64,000 nucleotides of DNA from Dermatophilaceae bacterium Sec6.4 (GCA_039636865.1 CP144172.1:2666001-2730000), one strand, 5' to 3'; positions 9,689 to 28,985 are shown, numbered from the stretch's first letter. A program made the numbers and translations. Notes: generated by a model from the sequence alone, not told the origin.

Positions 9689-10096
9689 TTATTGTGACGC
9701 CGCGCCTGGCGCCTTACGAACTCTGCTCACCACCGCAGCCTCGACCTCGTATCGACTCGCTGCACCTACGGGTGTCTTATAAAATCGGCGACGCAGACCG
9801 CCCTCGACGCCCACCGTCGCACCCTCGATGAGATTCAGGGCTGCGCGCCGGGTGCGCGACGTCCAACAGGCGATCTCGATGACATCCACCGACTGGCGCG
9901 CGCCGGCAGACCTCTTTGCCGTTTGAGGGCGGTCCAGGATCAACCTGAAAGTCACCAACTCGTCTCCACTCGGCATCACCTGCAACTTCGCGGGAGCGCT
10001 CACCCGTCCGACCAGTCGCACCTCGTTGAGCGACGTGGGCACAGCCTGCTGGACACCACCACCCCCGGAGGGCTTCACGTTCTTCTTCTCGGCCAT
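9689..10096 (-). CDS. small single-stranded DNA-binding (OB-fold) protein
   Basis: 135 residues. After a Gly-rich 20-residue leader comes one OB-fold SSB domain: NEVRLVGRVSAPAK, DELVTFRLIL, a basic loop (KRSAGARQ), IEIACWTS and GATVGVEGGLRRRFY. There is no acidic SSB C-terminal tip (the end is GAASQ), so it is unlikely to be the main replication SSB; related short actinobacterial SSB-like proteins are known. ATG is preceded by AGGGA. It lies downstream of the TPR gene and directly upstream of the HAD gene, probably in the same transcript as the latter. Confidence 0.8.
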   Translation of the reverse strand: MAEKKNVKPSGGGGVQQAVPTSLNEVRLVGRVSAPAKLQVMPSGDELVTFRLILDRPQTAKRSAGARQSVDVIEIACWTSRTRRAALNLIEGATVGVEGGLRRRFYKTPVGAASRYEVEAAVVSRVRKAPGAASQ

Positions 10097-10173
10097 GTTC
10101 CCTAGCGTGCTGCGGGGGACAGCCGCTCCCTACCGGTCCAGCACAGGGTGTGGATGAACCTCTCTGTCGAAAG

Positions 10174-10206
10174 GGGATGGGCATGGCCGACCAGCATGGC
10201 CATCCC
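10174..10206 (-). terminator. probable terminator after the TPR gene
   Basis: Inverted repeat with 12-bp arms (10174-10185, 10195-10206, one mismatch) and a 9-nt loop, 24 nt past the TPR stop. On the minus transcript it is followed by CCTTTC, a weak T-tract. The rest of the 133-bp gap shows no gene; an SSB promoter may lie in it. Confidence 0.5.
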
Positions 10207-10229
10207 GCTCCCAGGGCAATGCTGTGCGG

Positions 10230-11348
10230 TCAGTGATCGTCGGAGCGCTCGCCCATGGCACTGTCGGCTTCGCGGTCAGCTTCGAGTTCGGGTTCGCCAC
10301 CACCATCGGATGAAGACGGCTCATCTTCGCCCGCATCCAACAGGTCGGTGAACTCGTCATCCACCTCCAAGCCCAAGCGGAAAGCTGCGTCCGTCTGCTC
10401 GTGCACGTCCGCGTCCAATGCCTTCCGAAACCATTCGTGGGCGCCGTCCTCGTCACCGGTCGCCAGCAGAGCGTCGGCGTAGGCATAGAAGAGCCGAGCG
10501 GCCCACGGCTGGTCGGTGGCCTTTTGAAGGGCCGGAATTCGCAAGCACATCACCGCGGCCTCTGGTTGCCCGAGATCGCGGCGTACCCCCGAGACAACGA
10601 TGGCGAGCTCGATATTGTCACCCTCGCCCAGATTCTTCGCCTCGGCAGACGCTGCCAGTTCCAAGGCCCTGTCGGGGCGACCCAGACCGCGTTCGCAATC
10701 GGCCATATAGGCGAGCAGGTGGTCCGAGCCGGAGAGCCGACGCGCGGTCCGAAATTCACGCAGCGCATCGGAGAATTCTCCTCGGCGATACCGCACGAGC
10801 CCCAGTGCTTCCCGTACCGCCGGCACCCGACCCGCCCGCTTCGCAGCATGCTCCGCATGCTCCAAGGCCAAGTCCACGTCGTCGTCCAGCACCTCTGCGG
10901 TCATCACCAGATGGCGTGCAACTCCTAGCGCATTGTCTTTACTGAGGGTTCGTAACTGCGTCCAGACCTGACGGTCCAACTCTTTACCGGTGATCTCATC
11001 CGGTAGTTCAGGTTCGCGGATCCGAGCCCTGTCCGGGGAGCGGCCAGGCGCGTTCACTTCCCAGCTGCGTGGACCCCGGTCGCGACGATCTGGTTGACCA
11101 GCCGGCCCACCGCGCATCGACGTCGGCTGGCCGGAAGCGTGCCCTCTATCGGTAGGACGGCCTCCCGATTTGGTCCCACCCGAACTCCTGGCGCGACGCT
11201 CACCCGCATCATCGGACCCTCGGGGTGCACGCTCGGCATTACGCCCACCCTTACTGTTCGTGTCCGGGCGATCGGCACGAGCCGCACCCCACCGGGACGC
11301 CCGTGGTGACTGGTCCGGTTGATCGGAGGACTGTTCTTCCTCGGACAT
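10230..11348 (-). CDS. TPR protein with long Arg/Gly-rich disordered N-terminus
   Basis: 372 residues from ATG 11348, which follows AGGTAGGAAAC, a good Shine-Dalgarno. Residues 1-110 are hydrophilic and disordered, rich in Arg, Gly, Asp, Ser and Pro (GGRNAERAPRGSDDAGERR, QPDRRDRGPR), resembling RGG-type RNA-binding segments. Residues about 115-330 are helical repeats of TPR type (LVRYRRGEFSDALREFRTA, YAYADALLATGDEDGAHEWFRKAL). The last 40 residues are acidic (DDEFTDLLDAGEDEPSSSD). It is the first gene after the rrn operon terminator. No catalytic motif; a scaffold role, possibly with RNA, is inference from composition only. Confidence 0.85.
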   Translation of the reverse strand: MSEEEQSSDQPDQSPRASRWGAARADRPDTNSKGGRNAERAPRGSDDAGERRARSSGGTKSGGRPTDRGHASGQPTSMRGGPAGQPDRRDRGPRSWEVNAPGRSPDRARIREPELPDEITGKELDRQVWTQLRTLSKDNALGVARHLVMTAEVLDDDVDLALEHAEHAAKRAGRVPAVREALGLVRYRRGEFSDALREFRTARRLSGSDHLLAYMADCERGLGRPDRALELAASAEAKNLGEGDNIELAIVVSGVRRDLGQPEAAVMCLRIPALQKATDQPWAARLFYAYADALLATGDEDGAHEWFRKALDADVHEQTDAAFRLGLEVDDEFTDLLDAGEDEPSSSDGGGEPELEADREADSAMGERSDDH

Positions 11349-11446
11349 GTTTCCTACCTCTTCAGATTGCAACGTTGAATCAATCAGTGCCGAGCGCTGC
11401 CAGCTGGTGACATCTTCGCATGCATCAGCAGCACGTCCGGAAATGC

Positions 11447-11496
11447 CAAATGCGGAAGCACCGGGCCGCTTTCGCGACCGAGTGCTTCCGCATTTG
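11447..11496 (-). terminator. rrn operon terminator hairpin
   Basis: A perfect 15-bp stem (11447-11461 with 11482-11496, arm CAAATGCGGAAGCAC) with a 20-nt loop sits 8-10 nt beyond the 3' end of 5S rRNA. No long T-run follows, which is common for actinobacterial terminators. It separates the rrn operon from the TPR gene, whose promoter should lie in 11349-11446. Confidence 0.85.
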
Positions 11497-11504
11497 CGAA
11501 AGAT

Positions 11505-11622
11505 GTTCGGCGGTGTCCTACTCTCCCACACACTCCCGTGTGCAGTACCATCGGCGCTGAAGGGCTTAGCTTCCGGGTTCGGTATGTGACCGGGCGTTTC
11601 CCGCTTCGCTATGACCGCCGTA
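11505..11622 (-). rRNA. rrf: 5S ribosomal RNA
   Basis: About 118 nt. The minus strand reads from TTACGGCGGTCATAGC to GACACCGCCGAAC, the complementary ends that form helix I, with the conserved CCGAACCCGGAAGCTAAG region in the middle. Third gene of the rrn operon. Ends are estimated to within a few bases. Confidence 0.95.
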
Positions 11623-11749
11623 ACGTTATGAAACTATGACCACACTCCCCCCGACCCGAACACGAACACGTCGTGTTGAAAAGGGGGTGGTGGTGTTGTT
11701 TCAGAATCACACAGTGGACGCGAACAGCTCGTTATAATTAGTTGTGGTG
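11623..11749 (-). other. 23S-5S spacer
   Basis: About 125 bp between 23S and 5S. It has a C-run and a complementary G-run (near 11646 and 11683) that could pair as a processing stem. No tRNA. Confidence 0.6.
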
Positions 11750-16761
<5,012 letters not shown>

Positions 16762-17087
16762 AAACTTCTTGCAAAATCCGAACCCAGCTGACATCAAAGA
16801 AATAACTTCCATCAACATCAACCAAACATTAATCTGGCATCAATCATTCAACACGCTGTTGAGTTATCAAAAAACGATCGCGTCCTGGGCCACGCAGAGC
16901 TGAACTGCTCTGGCTTTCCTCGGGGCAACTTCTTTAGCTTACCACACTTTCACCGGCTTTACTGTCTGTGCTGGCTACTTCTGTGTGGATCACCCTCCGG
17001 CCAGCCGATTCGTTCTCGTCTGTGCCTCGTTCAGGTGATGACAGAACTGTACGTCATGGTTTGCGATGCGGCCAAATCGCCCGGATC
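16762..17087 (-). promoter_or_regulatory. rrn leader and promoter region
   Basis: About 325 bp between tyrS and 16S without a gene. On the minus strand the leader holds GATAACTCAACAGCGTGTTG (16849-16868), which includes the CAACA/TGTTG dyad typical of actinobacterial rRNA leaders and probably acts in antitermination or processing. A TAAGCT box at 16936-16941, followed by GTTGCCCCGAGG, is the best -10 candidate. A matching -35 is unclear (AGACAG lies at 16962-16967, 20 bp away). The 3' end of tyrS may read into this region. Confidence 0.5.
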
Positions 17088-18374
17088 TCAGGGCTTTTCG
17101 GCACGTCGGGCGGCCACGAGGTGCCGCTTGCCCCGCTTGATGAGCACCACGTGGTCATGCAGGTAGTCCTGGGCCTGCACGGTTGCCTCGGCGTCGCTGA
17201 CCTTGACGTTGTTCAGCGAAATCCCGCCTTCGGCGATGAGCCGACGTGCCGCATTCCGACTCTCGACCACCCCAGTGATGACCAACGCGTCGACGACCGA
17301 GGTACCGGGGGGCACGTCGGCGCCGGCTAGTTCGGCAGTGGCATCCCGCAGGGTGCGCTCGTCCAGCTGGACGAGATCTCCCTTGCCGAACAGCGCCTCC
17401 GATGCCCGTTGCACCGACGACGTCGCGTCGGCCCCATGTACCAGGGTCGTCACCTCAGCGGCGAGGGACCGCTGTGCTGCCCGCCGGAACGGTTCATCGC
17501 GAACCTGGCGTTCCAGTTCGGTGATCTGGGTGCGATCGAGGTCGCTGAACACCTTGACCAGGCTGATCACCTCGGCGTCATCGACATTGAGCCAGAACTG
17601 GTAGAAGGCCCACGGGCTGAACATGTCGGCGTCCAACCAGATGGCATTGCCCTCAGATTTGCCGTACTTGCGCCCCTGCGCATCCGTCAGCAGGGGGGTG
17701 GTCAGCACGTGCACCGACGTGCCCTCGCACGAGTGGATCAGGTCAGCCCCGGCGAGAATGTTTCCCCACTGGTCGACCGCACCGGTCTGCAGGGTGCAGC
17801 CGAACTCGCGGAACAGGTGCAGGTAGTCCAGGCCCTGCAGCACCTGGTAACTGAACTCGGTGTAGCTGATCCCATGCTCGCTGTTGAGCCGGGCCGCGAC
17901 GGCATCCTTCTTGATCATTGTGTTGACCCGGAAGTGCTTACCGATGTCCCGCAGGAAGTCCAGCGCGGAAATCCCCTGCGTCCAGTCCAGGTTGTTGACG
18001 ATCTGTGCGGGGTTCTCGCCCTCGAAATTCAGGAAGGGGCGGACCTGGCGCTGGATCTTCTGGACCCACTCGGCGGTCTGCTCGGTGGTTTTCAGTACCC
18101 GCTCCGCCGAGGGTCGCGGGTCACCGATCAGGCCCGTCGATCCGCCCACCAAGCACAGCACCCGATGGCCGGCCTGCTGCAGACGACGCAGCAGCACCAG
18201 CTGCACAAGATTTCCGAAGTGCAGGGAAGGTGCGGTGGGGTCGAAGCCGCAGTACACCGTCAATGGCGGTCCGCTGAGCGCCTCATTGAGAGCGACCTCG
18301 TTGGTTGTCTGGGCGACCATGCCGCGCCATTGCAGCTCCTCGAAAATGTCAGCCACGCGCACGGAACCCTTCAT
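17088..18374 (-). CDS. tyrS: tyrosyl-tRNA synthetase
   Basis: Charges tRNA-Tyr with tyrosine. About 424-428 residues, class Ic. The HIGH-type motif is SLHFGNL near residue 50, the KMSKS-type motif is RKYGKSEG near 240, and tyrosine-site sequences include YCGFDPTAPS and QWGN. An S4-like RNA-binding domain makes up the last 60 residues (SRNAARRLIAEGGISLNN). ATG 18374 has no ribosome site of its own; AAGGG within it precedes GTG 18362 and GTG 18356, giving MRVADIFEEL or MADIFEEL, either of which fits the family better. It lies directly upstream of the rrn operon on the same strand. Confidence 0.95.
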   Translation of the reverse strand: MKGSVRVADIFEELQWRGMVAQTTNEVALNEALSGPPLTVYCGFDPTAPSLHFGNLVQLVLLRRLQQAGHRVLCLVGGSTGLIGDPRPSAERVLKTTEQTAEWVQKIQRQVRPFLNFEGENPAQIVNNLDWTQGISALDFLRDIGKHFRVNTMIKKDAVAARLNSEHGISYTEFSYQVLQGLDYLHLFREFGCTLQTGAVDQWGNILAGADLIHSCEGTSVHVLTTPLLTDAQGRKYGKSEGNAIWLDADMFSPWAFYQFWLNVDDAEVISLVKVFSDLDRTQITELERQVRDEPFRRAAQRSLAAEVTTLVHGADATSSVQRASEALFGKGDLVQLDERTLRDATAELAGADVPPGTSVVDALVITGVVESRNAARRLIAEGGISLNNVKVSDAEATVQAQDYLHDHVVLIKRGKRHLVAARRAEKP

Positions 18375-18433
18375 TGCAATCGACAGGACGGTGCTCAGCC
18401 TGCCGCATCTGCAGGGCAGGGTGGTTCAGCGGA

Positions 18434-21043
<2,610 letters not shown>

Positions 21044-21047
<4 letters not shown>

Positions 21048-21973
21048 CGCTGCTTCATCAAGAAGGCAAGCACGGCCTTCTGGACGTGCAACCGGTTTTC
21101 GGCTTGATCGAACACGACCGACTGCGGTCCGTCGAGCATCTCGGCGCTGATCTCATAGCCGCGGTACGCCGGTAGGCAGTGCATGACCAACGCCCTGGGG
21201 GCCGCCTGCGCCATCAGTTGCGCGGTGACTGCGAACGGGGCAAAGGGCGAGCTGGCACCCTTACGGGTAGCGCTTTCATCCTCCTGGCCCATCGAGACCC
21301 AGGTATCTGTGATGACGATCCCCGCACCGTGCACTGCGCTTACCGGATCATCGGTAAGGGTGACGGAGCCACCTGTCGTTGCCGCGATGTTGCGCGCGCG
21401 ACGGACGACATCGCCGTCGAGATCGGCGATATTCGGGCCGCCGATACGTAGGTGGAGGCCTGCCGTGGCAAATCCGAGAAGGTAGGAATGTGCCATGTTG
21501 TTGGCCGCGTCTCCGACGTAGGCCGCCACCTGACCAGCAAGCGTTCCGCGGTGCTCACCGATCGTCAGCAGATCGGCCAGAATCTGGCAGGGATGGAACT
21601 GGTCGGTGAGCGCGTTGACGACCGGCACCCCGGCATGCGCTGCCATCTCCTGCACCCGCGACTGGTCGGTCGTCCGCCAGACGATGGCACCTACCTGCCG
21701 GCCGAGCACCTTGGCGCAGTCCGCGATCGACTCGCGCGTGCCGATCCCGGCCATCGGTCCATCGACCAGCACCGGATAGCCGCCCAACTCATGCGCTGCG
21801 ATGGTGAAGGACAGTTGCGTGCGTAGCGTCGGCTTGTCGAATATCAGGGCGATCCCGGGCCCACCGACGGCGCGACTGCGGTCCCGGTTGCGCTTCTGCT
21901 CGCCCGCATCATGCAGTACCGCAGCTTGCTCGGCGGGGGTCAGGTCATCGTCCCGCAGGAAGTGCCGTGTCAT
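21044..21973 (-). CDS. argF: ornithine carbamoyltransferase
   Basis: Forms citrulline from ornithine and carbamoyl phosphate. 309 residues. Recognised by [13 protein letters not shown] (residue-133-type His and Gln), DTWVSMGQE (SMG ornithine loop) and HCLPAYRG (catalytic Cys). The carbamoyl-phosphate loop, normally STRTR, reads TLRTQ here (in [13 protein letters not shown]), keeping the central Arg and Thr but not Ser, Thr or the last Arg. The cluster context, with argD upstream and argR downstream and 4-nt overlaps, argues strongly for OTC. Whether the altered loop is a lineage variant or shifts substrate affinity cannot be told from sequence. Confidence 0.93.
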
Positions 21974-23157
21974 GAAGTGGCCTCGCTCATCAGTTGCGGC
22001 AGCGCGTCCAGGAAGGTGTCGAGCTGTCCGACGGTCAGAATCAGCGGTGGCACCAATCGCAGGGCGTTCGGCGCCACCGGGTTGACGATGAATCCCGCCG
22101 CCCGGGCAGCACCCGCAACCGCGGGTGCAATGGGGTGTTGCAAGGTGATCGCCGCCATCAGACCCAGGCCGCGGACACCGGACACTCCGGCAGGCGGATG
22201 GTCGGTCAGTCGCTGGGTCAGGTGCGCGCCGACCAGTTCGGCGTGGCGCAGCAGCCCCTGCTCCTGGATGGTCGCCAGCACGGCCAAACCTGCTGCCGCT
22301 GCCAACGGATTACCGCCGAAGGTCGAACCGTGCTGGCCGGGTTGCAACAGCTGCGACACCCGCTCGCCATACGTCACCAGGGCCCCGATCGGCACCCCGC
22401 CACCGAGCCCCTTTGCGACTGTGATGGCGTCAGGAACGACGCCGCTGTGCTGGTAGGCGAACCATGCACCGGTGCGGCCCATGCCCGACTGGATCTCGTC
22501 GAGAATCAGCAGCGCTCCGGCCGCCGTCGTGATCTCCCGCGCGGCCTGCAGATAACCGGCGTCAGGGACGATGACGCCCGCCTCACCCTGGACGGACTCC
22601 AGAACGACAGCACCGGTCGTGTGGTCCACCCGGGCTGCGAGTGCATCCACGTCACCGTAGGGAACATGCGTAACGCCTGGCATCAGCGGCTCGAAGGGGC
22701 TGCGATAAGCCTCCTTGTGCGTCAGTGCCAAGGCGCCCGTGGTGCGACCGTGGAAGGCGCCTTCGGCCGCAACGATGCCGGTGCGCCCGGTGCGTCGGGC
22801 GAGCTTGATGGCAGCCTCGATGGCCTCGGCCCCTGAGTTACCGAAGAACACCCTCGACCCCTGGGGCGCCTGCGCCACAGTCAGCAAAGCCTCCGCCAGT
22901 TCGATCTGGACCGGTGAGGCGAAGAGGTTGGAGATGTGGATTGCTTCAGCTGCCTGCTTGGACACGGCTGCGACCAGCGCGGGGTGCCCGTGCCCGAGCA
23001 CATTGACCGCGATACCGCCGACCAGGTCCAGGTAACGATGACCGTCCGCGTCCCAGACGTAACAACCATCACCGTGGGTGAGTACCAACGGTGGGGTGCC
23101 GAAGACGTTCAGCATGCTCGCCTCGTAGCGGGTCAGCAGATCCTGCTGCGCGCTCAT
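21970..23157 (-). CDS. argD: acetylornithine aminotransferase
   Basis: PLP enzyme converting N-acetylglutamate semialdehyde to N-acetylornithine with glutamate as amino donor; may also act as succinyldiaminopimelate aminotransferase. 395 residues, class III. Motifs: GIAVNVLGHGHP, FFGNSGAEAIEAAIKLAR, EGAFHGRTTGALALT, LLILDEIQSGMGRTGAWFA and the PLP Lys in ITVAKGLGGGVPIGA near residue 255. Start at ATG 23157; the 55-bp gap to argB is the second largest in the cluster and contains no obvious promoter. Its TGA overlaps the ATG of argF. Confidence 0.96.
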   Translation of the reverse strand: MSAQQDLLTRYEASMLNVFGTPPLVLTHGDGCYVWDADGHRYLDLVGGIAVNVLGHGHPALVAAVSKQAAEAIHISNLFASPVQIELAEALLTVAQAPQGSRVFFGNSGAEAIEAAIKLARRTGRTGIVAAEGAFHGRTTGALALTHKEAYRSPFEPLMPGVTHVPYGDVDALAARVDHTTGAVVLESVQGEAGVIVPDAGYLQAAREITTAAGALLILDEIQSGMGRTGAWFAYQHSGVVPDAITVAKGLGGGVPIGALVTYGERVSQLLQPGQHGSTFGGNPLAAAAGLAVLATIQEQGLLRHAELVGAHLTQRLTDHPPAGVSGVRGLGLMAAITLQHPIAPAVAGAARAAGFIVNPVAPNALRLVPPLILTVGQLDTFLDALPQLMSEATS

Positions 23158-23212
23158 CGCGTCGGGGTCCTCGCGGAGTATCGGAGCGCAGCGGAGAACT
23201 CCGTGGGGTGAC

Positions 23213-24139
23213 TCATCCTGGTTCCTGCACAGACATCATGGTGCCGATTCCTTCGTCGGTGAACACTTCGAGCAACAGCGAATGTGCACGTCGCCCGTCG
23301 ATCACGTGTGCTTGAGGTACCCCACCGCGGATCGCCCGGATGCAGCCCTCGAGTTTGGGGAGCATTCCGGAATCCACGGTGGGCAGCAGGTCCTCCGCAA
23401 CCTGCAGTGACATCGAGCTGAGCAGGCTGCCCCGATCGGGCCAGTCCGCGTAGATGCCTTCGACGTCGGTCAGCATCACGAGCTTGTGGGCCCCCAGCGC
23501 AACCGCGAGCGCGGATGCCGCGGTGTCTGCGTTGACGTTGAGAACCTGACCGGGCGCACCGAGGTCGGGAGCAACCGACGACACCACGGGTATCCGACCG
23601 GCCGCGAGAAGGTCGCGCACTGCCGCCGGATTGACCGTCACGACGTCACCCACCAGGCCGATATCGACTTCTTCACCGTCCACGATCGCGCCTCGACGAC
23701 GTGCTCCGAAGAGTGCGCCGTCCTCACCGGACAGTCCGACGGCCAACGAGCCGTGCTGGTTGATCAGACCGACCAGTTCCCGGGAAACCTGACCTGTCAG
23801 TACCATCCGCACGACGTCCATGACCTCTGGGGTGGTTACCCGTAAACCCGCTTTGAATTCGCTGCGTAGGCCGAGGCGATCCAGCATGACCTGGATCTGT
23901 GGGCCCCCTCCGTGTACGACGACGGGTCGCAGCCCGGCGTACCGCAGAAAGGCGATGTCCTGCGCGAACGCCGTCTTGAGCTCGTTGTCGACCATCGCAT
24001 TCCCGCCGTACTTGATGACGACGAGCGCATCGCGGAAGCGCTCCAGCCACGGCAGTGCATCAACGAGGGTGGCGGCCTTCTCGTGCGCGGCCGCCAGGTC
24101 GATCGGGGGTCGCAGGTTGATCGCAGAGTGCAGGGTCAT
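23213..24139 (-). CDS. argB: acetylglutamate kinase
   Basis: Phosphorylates N-acetylglutamate, the controlled step of the cyclic arginine pathway. 308 residues, amino-acid kinase fold: [12 protein letters not shown] at the N-terminus, [17 protein letters not shown] (phosphate-binding Gly loop), [32 protein letters not shown] and [15 protein letters not shown] near the C-terminus. An N-terminal extension of about 30 residues ([18 protein letters not shown]) before the kinase core resembles the helix that arginine-inhibited hexameric forms use, so feedback inhibition by arginine is likely. ATG 24139 overlaps the argJ stop by 3 nt. Confidence 0.96.
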   Translation of the reverse strand: MTLHSAINLRPPIDLAAAHEKAATLVDALPWLERFRDALVVIKYGGNAMVDNELKTAFAQDIAFLRYAGLRPVVVHGGGPQIQVMLDRLGLRSEFKAGLRVTTPEVMDVVRMVLTGQVSRELVGLINQHGSLAVGLSGEDGALFGARRRGAIVDGEEVDIGLVGDVVTVNPAAVRDLLAAGRIPVVSSVAPDLGAPGQVLNVNADTAASALAVALGAHKLVMLTDVEGIYADWPDRGSLLSSMSLQVAEDLLPTVDSGMLPKLEGCIRAIRGGVPQAHVIDGRRAHSLLLEVFTDEGIGTMMSVQEPG

Positions 24140-25287
24140 GTGCTGTACGCCGAGTTCTCGTGCACGTAGTCGTGCGTGAGGTCGTTGGTCCAGATGGTCG
24201 CGGCGGCTTCTCCCGCGTGGAGCGCCACGACGACCTGCACCTCTCGGCCGCTCAGATCGACTGCCGCGCGGTCATCCCCCACGCCGCAGTTGCGACAGAC
24301 CTGTACACCGTTCATCCAGACATCCAGATCGGCCGGTTCAAACGCTGCCCGCGTCGTGCCGACGGCAGCCAGCACCCGGCCCCAGTTCGGGTCGTTACCG
24401 AAGATCGCGCACTTGAAGAGGTTGTTGCGGGCAATGGACCGGGCCACTTCCAGCGCGTCGGCCGTGCAGGCGGCGGAGGTGACTTCGATGCTGATGTCAT
24501 GACGGGCACCCTCCGCGTCCGCGATGAGCTGGCGGGCCAGGTCCGCGCAGCATTCGGTGAGTGCGCCCACCAACTCCGAACGTTGCACGCGCACGCCCGA
24601 TGCGCCGGATGCCATCAGCAGGACGGTGTCATTGGTCGACTGGCAACCGTCTGAATCAATCCGGTCGAAGGTCAGTTCAGTCGCGGATCGCAGCGCGCCG
24701 TCGAGCTCGGTCGGGTCCACGACGGCGTCGGTGGTCAGGACCACGAGCATGGTGGCGAGCGCCGGTGCCAACATGCCGGCGCCCTTGGCCATTCCGCCGA
24801 CCGACCAGCCCGCTCGCTCTACGAGCGCTTCCTTGGAGCGGGTGTCGGTCGTCATGATTGCAGTGGCGGCTGCCGTTCCGCCGGCAGCGTGCAGCGCTGC
24901 TGCCGCCTCTGCGACGCCGCTCAGCAGCTTGTCCATCGGCAGCCGTTCCCCGATCAGCCCGGTGGAGCACACCACCACATCGCCCGCAGAGACTCCGAGC
25001 GCATCTGCGGTGGCCTCTGCTGTGCGATGGGTATCAGCAAACCCCGCACCACCGGTGATCGCGTTGGCACCACCGGAGTTCAGGATCACTGCGTCGGCGC
25101 GAGCATCGGACAGGACCTGCCGACTCCACGTGACCGGCGCCGCCTCCACCCGGTTGCTGGTGAACACGGCTGCAGCGTGATGCTCCGGCCCGTCGTTCAC
25201 TACGAGGGCAACGTCCGGCGTGCCACTGGGTTTGAGACCAGCGGTGACCCCGCTCGCGCGGAAACCTGCTGGCGCGGTGACGCTCAC
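24136..25287 (-). CDS. argJ: bifunctional ornithine acetyltransferase / N-acetylglutamate synthase
   Basis: Recycles acetyl groups from acetylornithine to glutamate, and may also make acetylglutamate from acetyl-CoA. 383 residues from GTG 25287, chosen because CAGGAG lies 6 nt upstream and because the sequence from [19 protein letters not shown] starts like the family. The longer frame to 25389 overlaps argC. The protein is an Ntn-type self-cleaving enzyme: the junction is the Ala-Thr of [20 protein letters not shown], Thr becoming the N-terminus of the beta chain. The C-terminus ends [16 protein letters not shown], the usual ArgJ end. Both domain halves are intact. Confidence 0.95.
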   Translation of the reverse strand: MSVTAPAGFRASGVTAGLKPSGTPDVALVVNDGPEHHAAAVFTSNRVEAAPVTWSRQVLSDARADAVILNSGGANAITGGAGFADTHRTAEATADALGVSAGDVVVCSTGLIGERLPMDKLLSGVAEAAAALHAAGGTAAATAIMTTDTRSKEALVERAGWSVGGMAKGAGMLAPALATMLVVLTTDAVVDPTELDGALRSATELTFDRIDSDGCQSTNDTVLLMASGASGVRVQRSELVGALTECCADLARQLIADAEGARHDISIEVTSAACTADALEVARSIARNNLFKCAIFGNDPNWGRVLAAVGTTRAAFEPADLDVWMNGVQVCRNCGVGDDRAAVDLSGREVQVVVALHAGEAAATIWTNDLTHDYVHENSAYST

Positions 25288-25339
25288 GACGGACTCCTGG
25301 TGGGTGATGCTGCGGTTGATGGACGGATGAGGGTCTCGT

Positions 25340-26453
<1,114 letters not shown>

Positions 26454-26461
<8 letters not shown>

Positions 26462-28985
26462 TTCGCTGGTAGGCACCCGTCTCTTGTTCTGCACATGCCA
26501 CTGCCCGGTCACGCGCAGTGTTGACCTCCGCGGTCGTGAGGGTACGGTCTGCTGCCCGGAAGTGCAGCCGGTAGGCCAACGATTTCCTGCCGACCTCGAC
26601 CTGCTCCCCCTGATAGACATCGAAGAGCGAGACCGACTCGAGCAACTCGCCCGCCCCGGTGCGCAAGGCAGCTTCGACCAAGACAGCAGCCACCTCTGCA
26701 CCGACCACGAGAGCGACATCGCTACCGGCCATCGGGAAGGTGGAAACGGGTGCGGACACAGTCTCGCCAGCGCTCGCGGCGAGCAGGACGTCGACATCCA
26801 GCTCCCCGGCGACGGTGCGCCGAGGCAGTTCCAACGCCTCGCAGACCTTCGGGTGCAACTCACCGACCCATCCGACCCGTTCGCCGTCGGGCGCGCTGAC
26901 CGCGGCGCAGCGTCCGGGGTGGAACGGCGCGCACTCGTCGTTACGGGTGCCCAACGTCAGACCGAGCGCCTCGCCGAGGTCGCCCACGATCTCCAGGGCA
27001 TCGGTCCAGTCCGCTACCCGGCCTGCTCCCCACCAGGCAGTGCGGTCACGCTCGCCGGAAAGGATGAAGCTCAGATAGCGCGGCTGATGCGGGACGGCCT
27101 CGCGGATCTGAGCGAGGACCGTGTCCTCGGGCCGCAGGCCAGGGGCCATCGTCGGCGCGTGACCGAGTTTTGCTCCTGGCAGCGCAACTAGCCCGAACTC
27201 GAACAACGCAACGTCACGGCTGCCGCGGGATACGTTGCGCCGCAGGATGTCTGCCAGCCCCGGCAGCAAAGTAGTGCGGAAGAGGTCCGCTTCCTGCGAG
27301 AGGGGGTTGACGATGCGAACCGCTCGTCGACGTGGGTCATCGGCGTCGATACCGAGCTGGTCCAGACTCGAGGCACCGATGAACGGCGCACTCCAGGTCT
27401 CCTGCAAGCCGCGCCCGGCAAGGAGATCGGCCAACATCCGTCGACTGTGCTGCTTACGGGTCAGACCGCGACCCCCCGGGGGGGTCGGCACGATCGACGG
27501 TATTGCCTCGTACCCGCGGATCCGGGCGACTTCCTCCACCAGATCCGGCGACGTGCGTAGATCCGGCCGCCAGCTGGGCGGAATGACGTTCGCCCGGTCG
27601 CCGATCTGCTCGATGTCGCAACCGATCTCGCTGAGCACTCCGATGACGTCGGCAGCTGGGTAGTGCACCCCCACCAGGCGGGTCGGCAGATTCAGATCGA
27701 ATTCGATGGCAGCGGGCGTGGATACCTCACCGACGTCGGTCACGGCCGCGTCTGCCACGCCACCTGCGAACTCGACCAGCAGGTCCACGATCAGCTGGGC
27801 TGCGGCTGACGCAAGCTGTGGATCCACACCCCGCTCGAACCTCTTCGACGCCTCCGAAGGAAGTTTGTGTCGTCGAGCGGACCGGGCGATCGTGGTGGGG
27901 TCGAAATTGGCAGCCTCGATCAGGACCTCACTGGTGCCATCGGAGATTTCCGTTGCGGCACCCCCCATCACCCCCGCGATGCCGATTACCGTCGATCCGT
28001 CGTCGGTGATCAACAGATCCTGGCTGAACAGCGAACGGTCCTGTCCGTCCAGAGTGCGTAGAACCTCTCCCTCACGGGCCCTGCGTACGACGATCGGCCC
28101 CGACAAAGTCGCTAGATCGAAGGTGTGAGTGGGCTGACCGAGCGCCAACATCACATAGTTGCTGACGTCGACAATCAGTGAGATGGGTCGCATACCGGCT
28201 TCGGTCAGCCGGGTTGCCATCCACGGCGGGGTCGCTGCACCGGGATCGATACCGCGCACGACCCGTGCGACATAGCGTCGGCAGCCGAGCTGCCCGCGCA
28301 ACGGCGCGTCGTCCTCCAACCGGACCGGGTATCCATCGCCGTCACCGTCCGGCGCATGCGCCAGCAGAGCCGGAACCGGGTCGGTGAACAACGCCCCGGT
28401 CGCATGCGAGTACTCCCTGGCCACTCCCCGCAGACAGAAGCAGTAGCCACGGTCGGGAGTCACGTTGATCTCGACCGTCTCGCGATCCAGACCCAGGAGC
28501 GGTATGACGTCCTGGCCGGGTCGCAGCTGGGCCCCCGGCAGGAGCTCAGCGAGTCGGATGATGCCACCGGAACCGTCATCGGGCATACCGAGCTCGTCGG
28601 CGGCGCAGATCATCCCGGCGCTGACATGGCCGTACGTCTTACGCGCCGAGATAGCGAACCCGCCGGGCAGTACCCCGCCGGGCAGCACGCAGACAACCCA
28701 ATCCCCAGCGCTGAAGTTGTGCGCGCCACAGACGATCCCCTGCGGCTCGCCGCTGCCGTTCGCGTCGCCGACATCCACGTGGCACCAGTTGATCGTCTTG
28801 CCGTTCTTCTGCGCTTCGGGGGCGGCACTGATGACCCTGCCGACGACGAGCGGCCCGGTGATATCGCTGCCGTGCAACCCTTCTTCCTCCAGTCCCACCC
28901 GAACCAGGGAAGCCGCAATGTCGGCTCCGGTCGCCTCAGCAGGCACCGCGACGTATTCGCGCAGCCACTCCACGGGAACCCGCAT
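26454..28985 (-). CDS. pheT: phenylalanyl-tRNA synthetase beta subunit
   Basis: Non-catalytic-core subunit of the (alpha-beta)2 enzyme; carries tRNA binding and editing. 843 residues from ATG 28985 (MRVPVEWLREYVAV), which shares one base with the pheS stop (TGATG). Domains in order: N-terminal tRNA-binding OB fold (about 40-150, GVLPGGFAISARKTYGHVS), B3/B4 editing domain (about 210-390, LIVDVSNYVMLALGQPTHTFD), B5 domain (about 400-480), catalytic-like core (about 490-720, HSRRMLADLLAGRGLQETW) and the C-terminal ferredoxin-like anticodon-binding domain ending LTTAEVNTARDRAV. The gene ends 22 nt before argC and its last codons contain the argC -35. Confidence 0.97.
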
